From Leidyana gryllorum EB-2025a (Eukaryota > Apicomplexa): DNA of 64,000 bases. Positions 1 through 11,700 of this stretch are shown in pieces; within the stretch, counting starts at the first letter, position 1; each line of letters starts with the position of its first letter. A program made the position numbers and the translations under genes. Under the pieces are notes generated by a model. The model saw only the letters and a list, made by a program, of their open reading frames with translations. It was not told the DNA's origin and did not search any database. The stretch covers positions 62,001-126,000 of the forward strand of contig JBLWGC010000213.1 of assembly GCA_048772705.1 (NCBI GenBank), given 5' to 3'.

Positions 1-2812
1 AGCCCGCCACACTCAATGACACCATCCAGCTGGTAGAACCGCTCCCGACGGGAAACACACCGTTATTGGACGGGGAGGCGATTGCGGCTGAGAAGGATTC
101 CGCTGCCATCAACTCGTCTACATGTGTCTCCAGCGAGCAATTGATGCCTCAATACGACGAACAGCAACTACCAAAGAGCCCTGAGCAGCACTCGCCCGAG
201 GAGACCTCCATCGAGGAAGTGGCAGATTCTTTACCTAAACCTGAACCCGAACCCGAACAGTCGTCCCACCCTTCGCCTAAACAGGTGGAGATAGAAGAGC
301 GGCGCGAGGCGTTTTGCGCTGAACAGCCACCCCCACCACCACCACCACTGCTCAAGGATGAAAGTGTGGAGCAACCTGAGAACACTTCCTCTTCGGAGGG
401 AGACAAACACACAATAGAACCGGAGGTGTTGAGCAAACCTGTTGACCAGGGCGCCGAACCTGAAAGCTTGGGCTCGATGGACCCGGTGGAGGAGGCGCCC
501 TCCGAGCCCACCGCTGTTGAGATGGACGAGGAAGAGGAAGAAGGTGCTGTTTTGAAAGCTGAGGAAGCCGCCGCTGAGAAAGCCGCTGAGAACGAGTTGA
601 TTGGGTGTACAACGCGAATGGAAGAGAAGAAGGAGCCAGAGTAAGTCTTGTGTCTGCGTCTGCGTATGTGTTGGTGTTGTCCACTGAGAACTGAATAGTC
701 CCTTGGCCGCCTCCACTCCCTTGGCCGGCTCCACGTCTTTGATAATCATCTTTTCCCCTGTCGTGCAGTAACCTCCCGACGTTCGAGACACCCGAGGCGG
801 CTGTGGAGTCTTTGCCCAAGTTGGCTCCCGAGCGAATTGATGAGGAGTCGTCAGAAGTCGAGACGCTCGATCAGGCGTCTCGCCGACCTAACAAGAGAGC
901 CAGACGTGAGAGTGGGGATTCCTTGCCGTCTATGCGGCCTCGGAAGGAGTCGAGACGGCCCTCAACTCGAGATGACGACACGGAACCGGAGCAGCACACC
1001 AAGACGAAACGTCGAAAGACTCTGCCAGTGCGGCAACACTCGTCGTTGGCGAGTAATGCGGAAGCCGATTCCATCACCGAAATGTAAGCCATCTATTCCG
1101 GCAACGTGGACAATAAAAGTTTAGGTCTTTGGATGCCGTTCCTGATGGATGGAAGCAGCCGTTGTTGTACTTTGTGGAAGGTCGGCCCTACGATTACAGC
1201 AAGAACAAATGGGTTCACGAGTTGGAGGCGGAAGAAAACTCCCAATCGCAGTCGAGTCACAAATCGAATGACCGACGAAACATTCGGTGGTTGCGTTTGG
1301 GAGACTTGTTGATCAAAACGGGGGCCATTTATTTGTCACCGAATGACACCGGAGCCCCCGACACTCCCAACCACGCCGAGGGTCCGACGGCGATCATCCG
1401 CGATCTGTGCGCTCTGGTGCAGGGTGGCGCGAGTGACCCGGTACCTCTGCATCTTGGGGCCTATACGGCCTTAGGACGGGCCAATGCGAGGGATCATATT
1501 AACCTGAGAGCCACGAAATGGGACAGTGGAATCGGGGTCACAAGGGTACTCAAAGCTGGCAATGAGAAGGAAGTGGTGCAGCTGCTGCCCCTCGACCTCA
1601 TAGCCTCGTGTCTCGCGAGCAATTTGCGAGCAATGTTGGCCCATTCAGAGTAAGCCTGCCTTCGTGTGTTCCGCTCACTCAACAACGAGCGGTCGCTGCA
1701 GTTTGTTTCCTGCCCACCTTTTTGCGAGTCCAATGCACTTGTTGCAATTCGGGCCTTCGATTGCCATCCATTTGGCAGTCGCTAATCGGTCACGCCAATT
1801 GGCGGAACTCATTCGAAGTTTCGTTGACTCTGAAACAAAAGCAAAACTCAATGAATTGGAAGATTCGTACAATAAAGGAGTCGGGGGGACTCGGTTAGCC
1901 GGCGGAAGGCGACGCATGGCCAACAAGGCCAAAGAGCACACAGGTTTGCGAACGTATCTCATGTCTAACAGTGATCGACGCGATCTCGAGGAGATAGTGG
2001 ACTCGTAAGTCTCAGTCTGTCTTTCTCAAAATTGGCAATCGGCGCCAAATCAGACTTGAACACGCACTGCTGAAGCTCCGAAACCTTGCGTTGACGGACA
2101 CTCAAATGTACCCGGCGGAATTCGAGGGAAAAGAATTCGAAGAAGGAGCTTTGGTATTCCAAAGTAAGTCGTCAAAGACAAAGACGGGGCGGCGACTTGT
2201 CACCACACCACTCGCAGATCTGGAAGTTCCGCTCTTGTCCATGTCATCGGCGGCAATGCGCACCAAAGTGTACGAGTATTACGGGCTGCAGCCCTGTATC
2301 ATAGATTTGTGGGAGGACGCACTGCCCGGGAAGGCTCTCAAAGAGGTCCTGAAGCACTCTGTCAAGGAGGACGAGCGGTGGTTGATGAATGGTTCGCGCC
2401 GAGTCTTGTTGGACTTTACTCTCTCCGAGGCTCAGGAGGAGTGGATACTAAGACGAGGCCGGGGGGAGGTCGACCTCGCAGTCCCGATGCCCGAGAGCGG
2501 CCCAGGTGCACGTTTGATTCGTCACCTCATACACCACCCGACTGAGGATGTCTCCGAGACCGCCCACAATTGTGTCCTGGAGGTTGCGCTCGCAGATCAC
2601 CCGACGAAACAGGGCGAAGAGTACACGGCCATCGTGTCTCTGAGAACAGTGAAGAGAGTCAATAGGTGAGAGGGACCAATTGGGCGAGTGTTCCACATAT
2701 CTGTGTCCTCAGCAATGAGAAACTCGTCCTTGATGGTGGACACAATCTAGTTAGATGGGAGGATCTGGCGAACGACGAGTCTGATAGTGATAGCACCTCT
2801 TCCCAGACTTGA
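1..2812 (+). CDS. Hypothetical nuclear-like protein, 5' end outside window
   Basis: I do not recognise this gene. The reading frame is open at the left edge. Exons fit 1-640, 769-1083, 1125-1649, 1702-2004, 2054-2665 and 2713-2812; all junctions are GT..AG and keep frame, giving at least 830 residues and a TGA stop at 2810-2812. The first exon is acidic and Pro/Glu/Ser-rich, with a run of seven prolines and a Glu cluster. The second exon has basic clusters (NKRARRE, TKRRK) that look like nuclear localisation signals. The later exons are better ordered, with a helical stretch around SPMHLLQFGPSIAIHLAVAN, and the tail is short and acidic-serine (DESDSDSTSS). Nuclear location is inferred from the basic and acidic tracts only. 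I could not match it to a chromatin or repair family. Exon structure is fairly secure; function is unknown. Confidence 0.7.
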
Positions 2813-2953
2813 CCAATGATATACATTTCAGATTGGTGATGGAATGTCGCGCGCTGAGTTGGAAAATTGATAAAGACAGACGGCCACTGCCAACAACTTA
2901 GTGATATATTGTGCGGGGTGGGGTTCTTTGATCGATCCACTGTTGTTGCCAAG

Positions 2954-3842
2954 ATGCCGGACGGATCTGCTACCACTGTCGGGTTCATTGGCTTTGCACC
3001 AATGGCCCAGGCACTGCTCGCGGGAATGATGGGTAAAGGACTTATCGAGCCTGGCCAAGCGTGGGTCTCAGACTCTCAAGCGGACTTGAGCAACATCAGC
3101 TGGCTATCATCCTATAAAGTGTGCACGACATCTGATGTCATGGAGGTCGTCACCCATGCGAATGTCCTCTTCTTATCCATCGATTCTGCATGTGTACTGA
3201 ATGACGTCCTTCAATCCTTGAAACGCAACCCACAACCGCTCAATGGGAAGCTATTGGTCTCCATGATCAGCGGCTTTGATCTACCGACGCTATGCAAATT
3301 GGACCTCGGCACTCATCGAATAGTGCGCATCATGCCCAACCTGCCAACACTCTTCGCAAATGGATGCATCGCTCTTTGTGCCGCACCCGACCTTCCCACC
3401 CACGACATTGACCTCTGCAAGAAACTCTTACGTCCAGTCGGGAAGGTGTGGAACATTCCCGAAAAGCGAATGAACATATGGACTGCCTGTGCCGGTGCGG
3501 TCTCTACATATGTCGGGATGCTCCTGGAGGCGTTAGCTGACGCAGCGGTCGCTGGAGGTCTGCCTCGTCAGACCGCCGATGAAGCAGCCTGCCAACTTGT
3601 TCTTGGCTCAGCCAAAATGGCGGCAGACTCTGGCAAACATATTGGCGACCTCCGGAATAGTGTCTGCTCGCCTAATGGAGTAACAATAGCCGGAGTGCAG
3701 TGTCTGCAAGAACAAGCTTTCATGGGCAAAGGTAAGATATCAAAGAACTATCCTCAATCTCATTTGAGCTGCAGTTATGAGTGCTATATCGTGTGCTAGA
3801 GACCAATATGATCAGATCGAGCAAACTCAGCGGAAAAATTAA
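2954..3842 (+). CDS. Pyrroline-5-carboxylate reductase, divergent
   Basis: Likely proline biosynthesis enzyme that reduces 1-pyrroline-5-carboxylate to proline with NAD(P)H, probably cytosolic. Exons 2954-3731 and 3775-3842 give 281 residues, normal for the family. The ATG at 2954 was chosen because it lies just before the Rossmann strand (VGFIGFAPMAQALLAG); an in-frame start at 2867 is possible. Family landmarks are the IVRIMPNLP strand, the helix LLEALADAAVAGGLPR and the C-terminal SPNGVTIAG segment, which corresponds to the usual SPGGTTIAG. Two landmarks are eroded: the dinucleotide loop usually written GAGNM reads GFAPM, and the usual SGPAY segment reads AGAVSTY. The last exon is short and rich in Gln/Arg. 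Family assignment is strong; activity is less certain because of the altered loops. Confidence 0.85.
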
Positions 3843-4796
3843 GATCTGAGCAAAATGCTGTGATGTCACCTTTTTGAGGTGGAAAACGGCACTCGAATTG
3901 TAGATTGACCGAATTGTGAAAAAGCGCTTCCCAGATTTGTTGGGACGGGGGCGAGCCCAGCGAGAGGCGCAGCTGCCACTCTGAGAGCGATATGTTCGAT
4001 GGCCACAATGTATTTTCTCTGTACTGATCAGCAGCTGGTGCCTAGGTGAACACTTGTTGATTTACAGGCCGATTTGTGACGAGCTGCGACGACACAGCTT
4101 TTGATGAGTGTGTGATTCAGGAAACGTGTGTGCCACTATGTAGGAGACGGGGTAATACAATGGATTCTTTGTCAATGGAGCGCAGTTGCGCGGGCGAAAC
4201 GACGGCTGCAGGAGTGCAGCTCTCGTTTCATGTTACGAATCGTCAGAAATCTCGATGCCTTTGTTCCATGTGATTCTGGAAGAAGGCTAATGATGGGTTT
4301 TGTCTACGTGTGTGGGAGTTTACACTCTATTTGGGATAGAGCAGAATCTAATCGGCCTATGTTAGTCGCTGTGCGTTTTGCTCACACCGGAATGGAAGTT
4401 CTGAAGGCGCTAGAACGAAATTTCGCAGCCACCGGATCTTGAGGCGGACATGTTGAGTATGCGAGGCAGATTGAGGGATTGCTCTGTCACCCCTGACTAA
4501 GTAATCCGAACGCGTCCCCAAAAGAGGGGATTGCGATAAATGATGCTTCCGGGACGGCTTAATCAATGACCTGTTTTAGAGGCGGTGAACCCAAGCAGCG
4601 CTGCAGCGATTGGATGCTTGTTGCCAGCCTCCATAGCGGCGATAGGCGTCCAGAAAGCGTTCCATAGCAGCTGCGTGGTGACGCGATCACATGCTGCCGG
4701 CTTGGAGACAAGAGTCATTTCATTATCTGCCTCTGGTTTGGACCGGTTCCGATTCTTCATTTCGGGTTCAGCAAAGTACGGGTATAATTTTCGGAG
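3843..4796 (+). other. Gene-poor spacer before the Fam array
   Basis: About 950 bp separate the reductase from Fam1. No ORF here has convincing splice structure or start context on either strand. On the minus strand, 4563-4835 is open for 90 codons without an ATG at its head and contains a short ankyrin-like stretch (TPIAAMEAGNKHPIAAALL); it may be a decayed gene fragment. No tRNA-like cloverleaf or clear repeat was seen. Confidence 0.5.
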
Positions 4797-7694
4797 ATGC
4801 GCTTGGCCGTAGTCGGACGTAGTTTCGGAGGCCACTCAAAGTCAAAGTGTCTTGGGATTCTTTACAATGTCCTCTTCTCCAGCTCGCCGTTGACTCCGTC
4901 AGGAGAAGAGCTGAGTCTCAATACCGATGACGATTGGGAACGATTTTGCATCGAGACACTTCTGCAAGACCATTCTCAGGAAGCAACCGTTGATGCCCAA
5001 CGGGGTGACGAGAGTGCTTCGATCGAGCCTGAGCCCATCGTTGATTTCAACCTTTTGTCTGAATTAGAGGCTGTGGAGACCACTACTTCGGAGGCAGTGA
5101 TTGCTCCGAATTTTGATGAGGTCCACTCCGACGCACTACTCGATTTGCTGCCCCCGACCGACCACGGAGACTTTGAGAACCTCACAGAAGCCGAGAGCTC
5201 TATGCTTTCAATGACCATTGACCAAATTTGCGCCACGCTGGAGGATCCGTGTCTGGAGCAGCAGCAGGAGACTGAGACTGAGATGTTGATGAATCAACAG
5301 CAAGTTATTGTGCAGCAGGAGACTGAGACTGAGATGTTGATGAATCAACAGCAAGTTATTGTGCAGCAGGAGACTGAGACTGAGATGTTGATGAATCAAC
5401 AGCAAGTTATTGTGCAGCAGGAGACTGAGACTGAGATGTTGATGAATCAACAGCAAGTTATTGTGGAGCAGCAGCTTGAAGCTCCCTTTCATAATTTCGT
5501 TTTTACCACTCTTTCTGAGGACCAGACTTTACCACTGATCACTCTATCTGAGGACCAGACTTTACCACTGATCACTCTATCTGAGGGCCAAAGTTTACAG
5601 CTTATTCCCGAGACAGACATCTTCTTGACACACCAGGAAGATGGTGATCGAACCGGCCCAGGCACGAGTGCTGGTCACAGGTCCCCCGTGGAAACTGGGC
5701 GAACCACCTTTATTTTACCGCCTGAGCAGGGAGCAATTCTAATTACCCAACCCGTACCCACAAATGACACGTTGATGATCAGTGCCGGTGAGCCCACAGG
5801 TGCTGGCGGCGAAAAGGGCGGCGGGACGCTTATTTACCGGCCGCCTGATACCAGTGAATTTTCGGAGGACGGGCCCACCGCGGCAAAGAGACGTCTTTAC
5901 CTCTCCGATTTGGTGGATGATGGAGAAGAAGTGCATCGATCGCTGTTGTCGCCAGAGACAGCACAATACCATGGCCAGCCCGACGACGATCCGAGGGAAC
6001 GGAAGGTTCCTTACACTGCTGGGGCTCCACATATCTTGACACCGTATGAGGCTTTTCGCCAAAGGCTGCTCCTGAGAAGTCCGCGTTGTATACCTTTAGC
6101 CCGGCATGTGCTCTTGGAGGTGCTGTTGGATCCCTACATGAATTTTAAGAGGACTGCCGGGATAGCCGCAGAGCTGAAGGAACAGCTCACGGCGCTGGCC
6201 AGATCAACCCAGTCTATTCATAGCCGATGCACTGCTCTCGTGCAGTTGTTCCACCATCGCCCTCAGCTCCGTCCGTTGGCGTTCCACGCATGGTATTTTA
6301 TGAACTGCCTCCGCTCCATGCCAAAGTTGCAGCCCACCCGCTCTGACGGTGACGATGAGGTTGTGAGGTGCCGTTTGAAGGGCAAATATGTCTTTGGCGG
6401 TGAGCCCGACGGCCATGACGTGAACTTTCTGGAGGTCGTGAACGCAAGAAGACCACCGTTCAAGTGCTTGTTGGGTTTCAAGAAACCCAATTGGATGCTG
6501 CGACCCCAGATACAAGAATGGAACTATCGGGGGAATGTGCCATCACGAGATTTGGATAAGTGTGCGAAAATGATCGCGGAGGCGTCCTTGAGCGCGCCGC
6601 GAGCTCGCAGGAAAGAGGTGTTGCAACATGCTATCCCCAATATAGATTGGTCCCATACCCAGTTGGTCAAATACCCTCGACGCGCTCCTCTCGCGAAGGG
6701 GGAGGGATTCGATCCTCATCACTTCCAACACAGATGGTTCTGTGACTTCATTGGTGGTTTTTGTCGGGACCCGAGTAATGTCTCATTGACACCGGACGAC
6801 CGGCAGCTCTTAGAATTTCTCTTCGGCTCTCCACTCACGGTTACAGCAACGGAACTGGTGAAAGTGGTGGGGAAGGACTTTTGGACCCACCCAGAGAAGG
6901 ATCCGGCGGATCATGAGTACCTCAACGTGTATGGCCTGCCAGTATCAAACGCCAGGCTGCAAACTGACGGCGATTGGCGCATAACTCTTCTCGCTCAGGA
7001 CCTCGAGTTTTGGGATGCGGAGGTCAGCACAATATTTAATCAGCCAATGGAAACTTTACTGGGCGACCGCTGGAACCAAACGGATGACCCGGGCCGAGCC
7101 TTCCGCAACGAACTCTTGCGACTGTCAAAAATATACCCAAACAAAGCAAAGTTGTTCTGGCATTCAGTGCACGATCTGCTGGATACCATCGACCTGATCG
7201 TCTCAAGCAGCTATAACGGCATGTGGGACATCTGGCGAACTTTGGAAGAGTTTCCTGATCTGTACTCTCTGGGACCGTATCTTTACAAGTGGATGAATTT
7301 GGTTCTTCTCGAGGTGGGCTGCGCTGGACTGTTTAATGAAACTACCTGCGACCATATCTATTCCTGGACTGAAAACACCATGAATGTTAAGGTTTGGAGA
7401 CTCAGGTACGCAATTCGAAAGCATATTACAAATCGCAGTATGCTGTTCGGGTTCTATGTCAAAAATCCCACGTCCTACGCTGTTCTGCGCCCCGAGAGTT
7501 CTCAGACCACCGTCAAGAAGGCATTGGAGGATATCTGGGCGTGGCAAAATCTGACCGAGGCCATGCAAGTCTTGGTGCCATTCATCAATTGGTCGAAGAA
7601 GGGTAAACCCGCTTCAGACGCCCAGCCTGACTCTGTCGTCTGTGCGGATACAGCCTCAACGTCATCCGCAACCCTCCCAACACCATTCGGCTGA
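4797..7694 (+). CDS. Fam1: shortest member of the five-gene family
   Basis: Single-exon ORF of 965 residues, unknown function. It belongs to the tandem family because its C-terminal half (from about residue 420) aligns with module A of Fam2-Fam5: the AWYFMNCLR tryptophan motif, a DVNFLEV strand, an IPNIDW motif, a WFCDFI helix, a DFW motif and a NVYGLPV strand appear in the same order. It differs from its sisters in lacking the MKPL start and the second module (module B), and it stops soon after the VLVPFINW motif. The N-terminal half is acidic, with Gln-rich repeats at 5262-5465 and 5508-5606. The ATG at 4797 is the first in frame; the start could be further downstream or on an unseen upstream exon. 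No signal peptide or membrane segment was recognised. ORF confidence is high; start confidence is moderate. Confidence 0.75.
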   Translation: MRLAVVGRSFGGHSKSKCLGILYNVLFSSSPLTPSGEELSLNTDDDWERFCIETLLQDHSQEATVDAQRGDESASIEPEPIVDFNLLSELEAVETTTSEAVIAPNFDEVHSDALLDLLPPTDHGDFENLTEAESSMLSMTIDQICATLEDPCLEQQQETETEMLMNQQQVIVQQETETEMLMNQQQVIVQQETETEMLMNQQQVIVQQETETEMLMNQQQVIVEQQLEAPFHNFVFTTLSEDQTLPLITLSEDQTLPLITLSEGQSLQLIPETDIFLTHQEDGDRTGPGTSAGHRSPVETGRTTFILPPEQGAILITQPVPTNDTLMISAGEPTGAGGEKGGGTLIYRPPDTSEFSEDGPTAAKRRLYLSDLVDDGEEVHRSLLSPETAQYHGQPDDDPRERKVPYTAGAPHILTPYEAFRQRLLLRSPRCIPLARHVLLEVLLDPYMNFKRTAGIAAELKEQLTALARSTQSIHSRCTALVQLFHHRPQLRPLAFHAWYFMNCLRSMPKLQPTRSDGDDEVVRCRLKGKYVFGGEPDGHDVNFLEVVNARRPPFKCLLGFKKPNWMLRPQIQEWNYRGNVPSRDLDKCAKMIAEASLSAPRARRKEVLQHAIPNIDWSHTQLVKYPRRAPLAKGEGFDPHHFQHRWFCDFIGGFCRDPSNVSLTPDDRQLLEFLFGSPLTVTATELVKVVGKDFWTHPEKDPADHEYLNVYGLPVSNARLQTDGDWRITLLAQDLEFWDAEVSTIFNQPMETLLGDRWNQTDDPGRAFRNELLRLSKIYPNKAKLFWHSVHDLLDTIDLIVSSSYNGMWDIWRTLEEFPDLYSLGPYLYKWMNLVLLEVGCAGLFNETTCDHIYSWTENTMNVKVWRLRYAIRKHITNRSMLFGFYVKNPTSYAVLRPESSQTTVKKALEDIWAWQNLTEAMQVLVPFINWSKKGKPASDAQPDSVVCADTASTSSATLPTPFG
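5262..5465 (+). repeat. 51-bp tandem repeat, 4 copies, in Fam1
   Basis: Four near-perfect 51-bp units encode QQETETEMLMNQQQVIV. The unit length is a multiple of three, so copy-number change keeps the frame. This unit is not seen in Fam2-Fam5. Confidence 0.95.
5508..5606 (+). repeat. 33-bp tandem repeat, 3 copies, in Fam1
   Basis: Three 33-bp units encode TLSEDQTLPLI and variants. The first two are almost identical; the third has diverged to TLSEGQSLQLI. Confidence 0.9.
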
Positions 7695-8756
7695 GAAATC
7701 GGTCCATCGCTCCAGTCAGGCGCCGACTAATCATCTGAGCTGCGAAAACTGTGCACCGCCACGCCTCGCTAGGCCAACGCCCCGAACCTCGAGTCAACCA
7801 GCTCACTTCCTCTCTTAGTCCTATCACACTTCTGACATTCTCCAAAGCACCAGTGATGCAGTGCTGCCAATTCAATAATGGGGAAAAGACTTTTTTCACG
7901 CTAACCGCCAACGATCCGGTCTTGCTACAGCACCACATCCGTTCCGTACAGGGCGGATCTGACATGGATCACCATCACGGCAGCCACAAAGGGAAATCTC
8001 TGACTGATCAATGAGAAGGATGTCCAAAGCCAAAAAGAGGTGTAACTCGACTCTGATGATACGTCTGCCAGTTTGTTAGAGTATCTTAGATCAAAGTTGA
8101 AGGTTGTCATAGGTGTAAACATTCCCTTCCAGCTAAGATGGGGAGACCGCGAATGCCGAACACACGTGTGTGCTCGGCAGCACGAAGTGTGCTGATCGAC
8201 CCTTAGGTCCAATTATGGCCAGAAGCGAGTTGAGGAACACTGCGCGCGGGCCCCCAATGAGATGTATATACATCTGTTAGCATCTATGTAGTTTGAAGAA
8301 GAGGTAGAAGACGATCGACCAGCACAACCCGGCCACTAATTTCCTTTCAATCTGAAAATGGAGGACACAAGGCTGGAGTAGGACCTCAATTGTAGTGCTT
8401 TACTCTTTCTAAGAAGTCTGGGATGGTACCGTACGGCCAATCATGATGGCAGAAAATGTGAATTGTCAAGCACTTGTTTTTGCGCTGTCAAAGATTGTCA
8501 ACACGGATTCCACGTTGGCCTACTCCTGCTACATACATGATTTGCCTCGAGTCATGAACAAAGCAGCTCCGAACTCCTCCACTGTACTCAAAAGTTTACA
8601 CTTGATATTCATCGCCATCTTTTGCCCAGGCGCATCGCTGTGGGAATAAGTTTGTGCATTTGGGCGCTCTGTCCGGCCTTCCGGGGCATGCGACCGTCTG
8701 TGATACTATGCGAGGGTAATACAACAATACGAGGCTCACATCTTTTTTCGGATTTC
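7695..8756 (+). other. Spacer between Fam1 and Fam2
   Basis: About 1.06 kb without a supportable gene. I looked for a decayed module B downstream of Fam1 and did not find a convincing one. An ORF continues upstream of the Fam2 start to 8622 (an in-frame ATG), but that part is not shared with Fam3-Fam5, so I treat it as leader. A T-rich tract directly precedes the Fam2 ATG, as in the sister genes. Confidence 0.5.
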
Positions 8757-11700
8757 ATGAAACCGTTGGTCCGGTTACCACACAGCGGGGACCAACGACT
8801 GCGTTTGACTGCTCTCACCAACGCAGTGCTATGCAGCAATATACCGTCAGTTGGCACTCATTCAGGAGACGGCCACACCGACCCGAATTTGTGGAGTACG
8901 GCCGACCCGGCAGAGTTTGGCCACAACGCGGCTCCACCAACGGTCGACTACACAGGAACTGCCACTCAATGGGTCACTGCTCCGCAGAATGTACCGCTTG
9001 CCGATCAATGGCAACAGGTGACAACGGTCGCCCCCAATCAATGGAGTTCACAAAACGGCAGTTTTGAGGAACCCGCGACGAAACCCGCTCCCTATGGCCT
9101 CTCTGACGTCCCCGTTGATCACAGTGATATCGATCTGGATTGGGTGATGCAACAGGTGGATGAATGTCTGAGACAGCGCTTCCCAGACGGGTCAGTGACA
9201 CCGATTCTGGATGAGCTCATTCCGGCAGTGGTAACTGCCCCCGCCACCACTGTGATAGAAAAAGCGGTGGGCACTCAGTCTGTGCATTGGGGCCCGCAAC
9301 AAGAAGCGGTGGGCACTCAGTCTGTGCATTGGGGTCCGCAACAAGGAGCGGTGGGCACTCAGTCTGTGCATTGGGGCCCCCAACAAGGAGCGGTGGGCAC
9401 TCAGTCTGTGCATTGGGGCCCTCAACAAGAAAACACTTTTGGGGCAATGAGAGGAGCTTCAGGGGTTGTGTGGGGAGATAAAGGGTACTCACCGCTTGGG
9501 GAGGTCGAGAAGTTACCTCCTTTCGGCAGTCTACAACGCCGCTCATACGTTACGCGAGATTGTCCGATGAATCCCGATGCGACTCTGGGGACTGTGCCAA
9601 CTGCACCGATCCCAAGTTACACTCAGACTGTTCCCCAAATGGCCGCGCCGACGCATCTGGCGGACAGCAGTTACTGGCCGACGCCAGATGTGGGAAACAT
9701 CGTTGGGGGATCCGACGTTCTGACGCAACGCGGAGGTGAAGACGTGATGAGGGCCGCAGGCTCTCAGGTGGCAACTGTCTCAAGTGCTTCAGAGGTTAGC
9801 CGGACCGAGGCAGTTCAACCTGTGCCCGCCGTCTGGAGCGCTTCGTCATCACAGGCCAGCGCCCCCTGTATGGTTCGACGAGGGGGCGAGAACAGTGGTG
9901 GCGAGACAATTGATACTCTGTTGACAAGTCGAGACCGAAGAACAGTAATGCACGATGGCGGCAGTGTGGGTGTGCCACGCAGAAGGAAGTCCAAATCACA
10001 GGTCTCAGGACGTATGGCCATCGGGTCCAGACTCCTCGCAGAAATGCTCGGCCCTTACATCACCGCGGAGAGAAGAGAAGTCGCTTTGCAAGTTGTAGAT
10101 GAATTGCTCCAATTGAGCGCATACACCGCTGTTGACAAACAGGTTGCAGCTCTGCACAGGCTATTTGACGCCAATCCTCACTATCGCCCGTTCGGATATC
10201 TCATGTGGTACTTTCTTAATCTACTGCGGCCGATATCCCACAGATTCAGAGTGGTAGAAGGCGATATCTATCTGAGAGGTAGACCTCTATCGAAGGTTCT
10301 GCGCGGTTTTGGTGCCTGGAAGGCCGGACGGGATGTCAAGTTCTTAGAAGTCTTCCAAAGCAACACTCGGTATCGGTGTTTGTTCGGAATGACATTCCGC
10401 GACGCGAATGTGTTACGCTGGGACGTTGAAGCCTTACCCGCCGGGTGCATAACGCCCACAGCCCAGTCGGAGATCGCCGAGCTCATCTGCAACGCTTCTC
10501 TACACGACTCTGAGGAGGTCCAGAAAACTGTGCTGAGGCACGTCCTCCCTTGTAGGGATTGGAGGGGTGTCCAACTGGTCAAGTTACCTCCAGGCACCAC
10601 CATGCGGGGCGAAGGAATTAATCCAACGAGTTTCCAGTATGAATGGTTCTGTCAATTCATAGATGATATCGTGCAAGCCATCCCGACCTCCCGAGAGGCA
10701 CGGCGGGGTGATGCAGTGCTCAAACAGCTTCTTCACTCCCCCCTGACGGTGAAGGCGGACGGCCTGGTGACACTTGTCAATGAAGACTTTTGGGTCGGGA
10801 AGTCCCCCGACACAGAAGAGGGGAGTAATGTATTGGGTCTCCCAGTTGACCGAGTCAAGAAGGTCGCTGACAACTCATGGGAGGTGACGATACGGAGGGA
10901 AGATTTGGTTTCTTGGAATCTGGATGTTGGGGCAAAGCTGCAGACGCCTATGAAAGCTTTGGTGGAAAGTCAAGCGACATTTCCGAGGGCTATCGCACCG
11001 CCATTCCGCGATGAGTTGTTGCGACTGGCCAAAACCCATCCAGTTCGCACCAAGATCTTCTGGTGTTACCTCGATCGGCTCATTACGACTTTGGAAGGCC
11101 GTATATCACAATCCGACATGTGGCAGCTGTGGTTGTCCATCCAACAGTATCCCGCACTGCAGCCCTTGGGGGGTCATTTGTACCAATGGTTAAGCACCTT
11201 CTTTTACGAACACCTGAAACCTTGGCAAACAGCCAGACACACCTGGAATGAGAATGGTTGGCTCAATGCAGTCTCCGTGGTCCACCTGGGGATCCTTCCA
11301 CCCTCCGGAACTCGACTGTCCGACTGTGTTGGAAAATACCTGTTATTTGGCCAAGCGATCTTCAAACCTGCTCTCCCGGATGCTGTTGCGCCTGCGCTCG
11401 AGGATGGAATCATCGGGCCCCGTCACACCTTGACAGCTGCATTACGCGATGTGCAGGACGGACGCATGTCATCGGGGGCATTGAAAGTATTGGTTCCGTT
11501 CATCGATTGGGAGGATGAAGTTAGATCAGAGGGTGTGGCGGATAGCACAGTTACGGCCTCAACCAGCGTCGGAAGCACACTCACAGAGAGCGAGACGCGC
11601 TCCACACCCTCAGAAACGCTGCCGAAAACTGGGATTGATGCTGCCTCGACACCTATTGCACTTCCACACGGCCCGCAAAGTCTGTTGGCATGTGGCAATA

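Noticed and set aside
3775-3800. ATGAGTGCTAT in the last exon of the reductase resembles the upstream element of the Fam genes
   Set aside because: Only 11 bases match, and neighbouring blocks are absent; probably coincidence.
5208-5492. Minus-strand Leu/His-rich ORF opposite the Fam1 repeat
   Set aside because: Antisense shadow of the Gln-rich repeat.
7925-8212. Minus-strand 95-codon ORF in the Fam1-Fam2 spacer
   Set aside because: No splice signals, no similarity and no conserved start; typical random ORF length.
8622-8756. Upstream ATG (8622) extending Fam2
   Set aside because: The extra 45 residues have no counterpart in Fam3-Fam5, which all start at MKPL.
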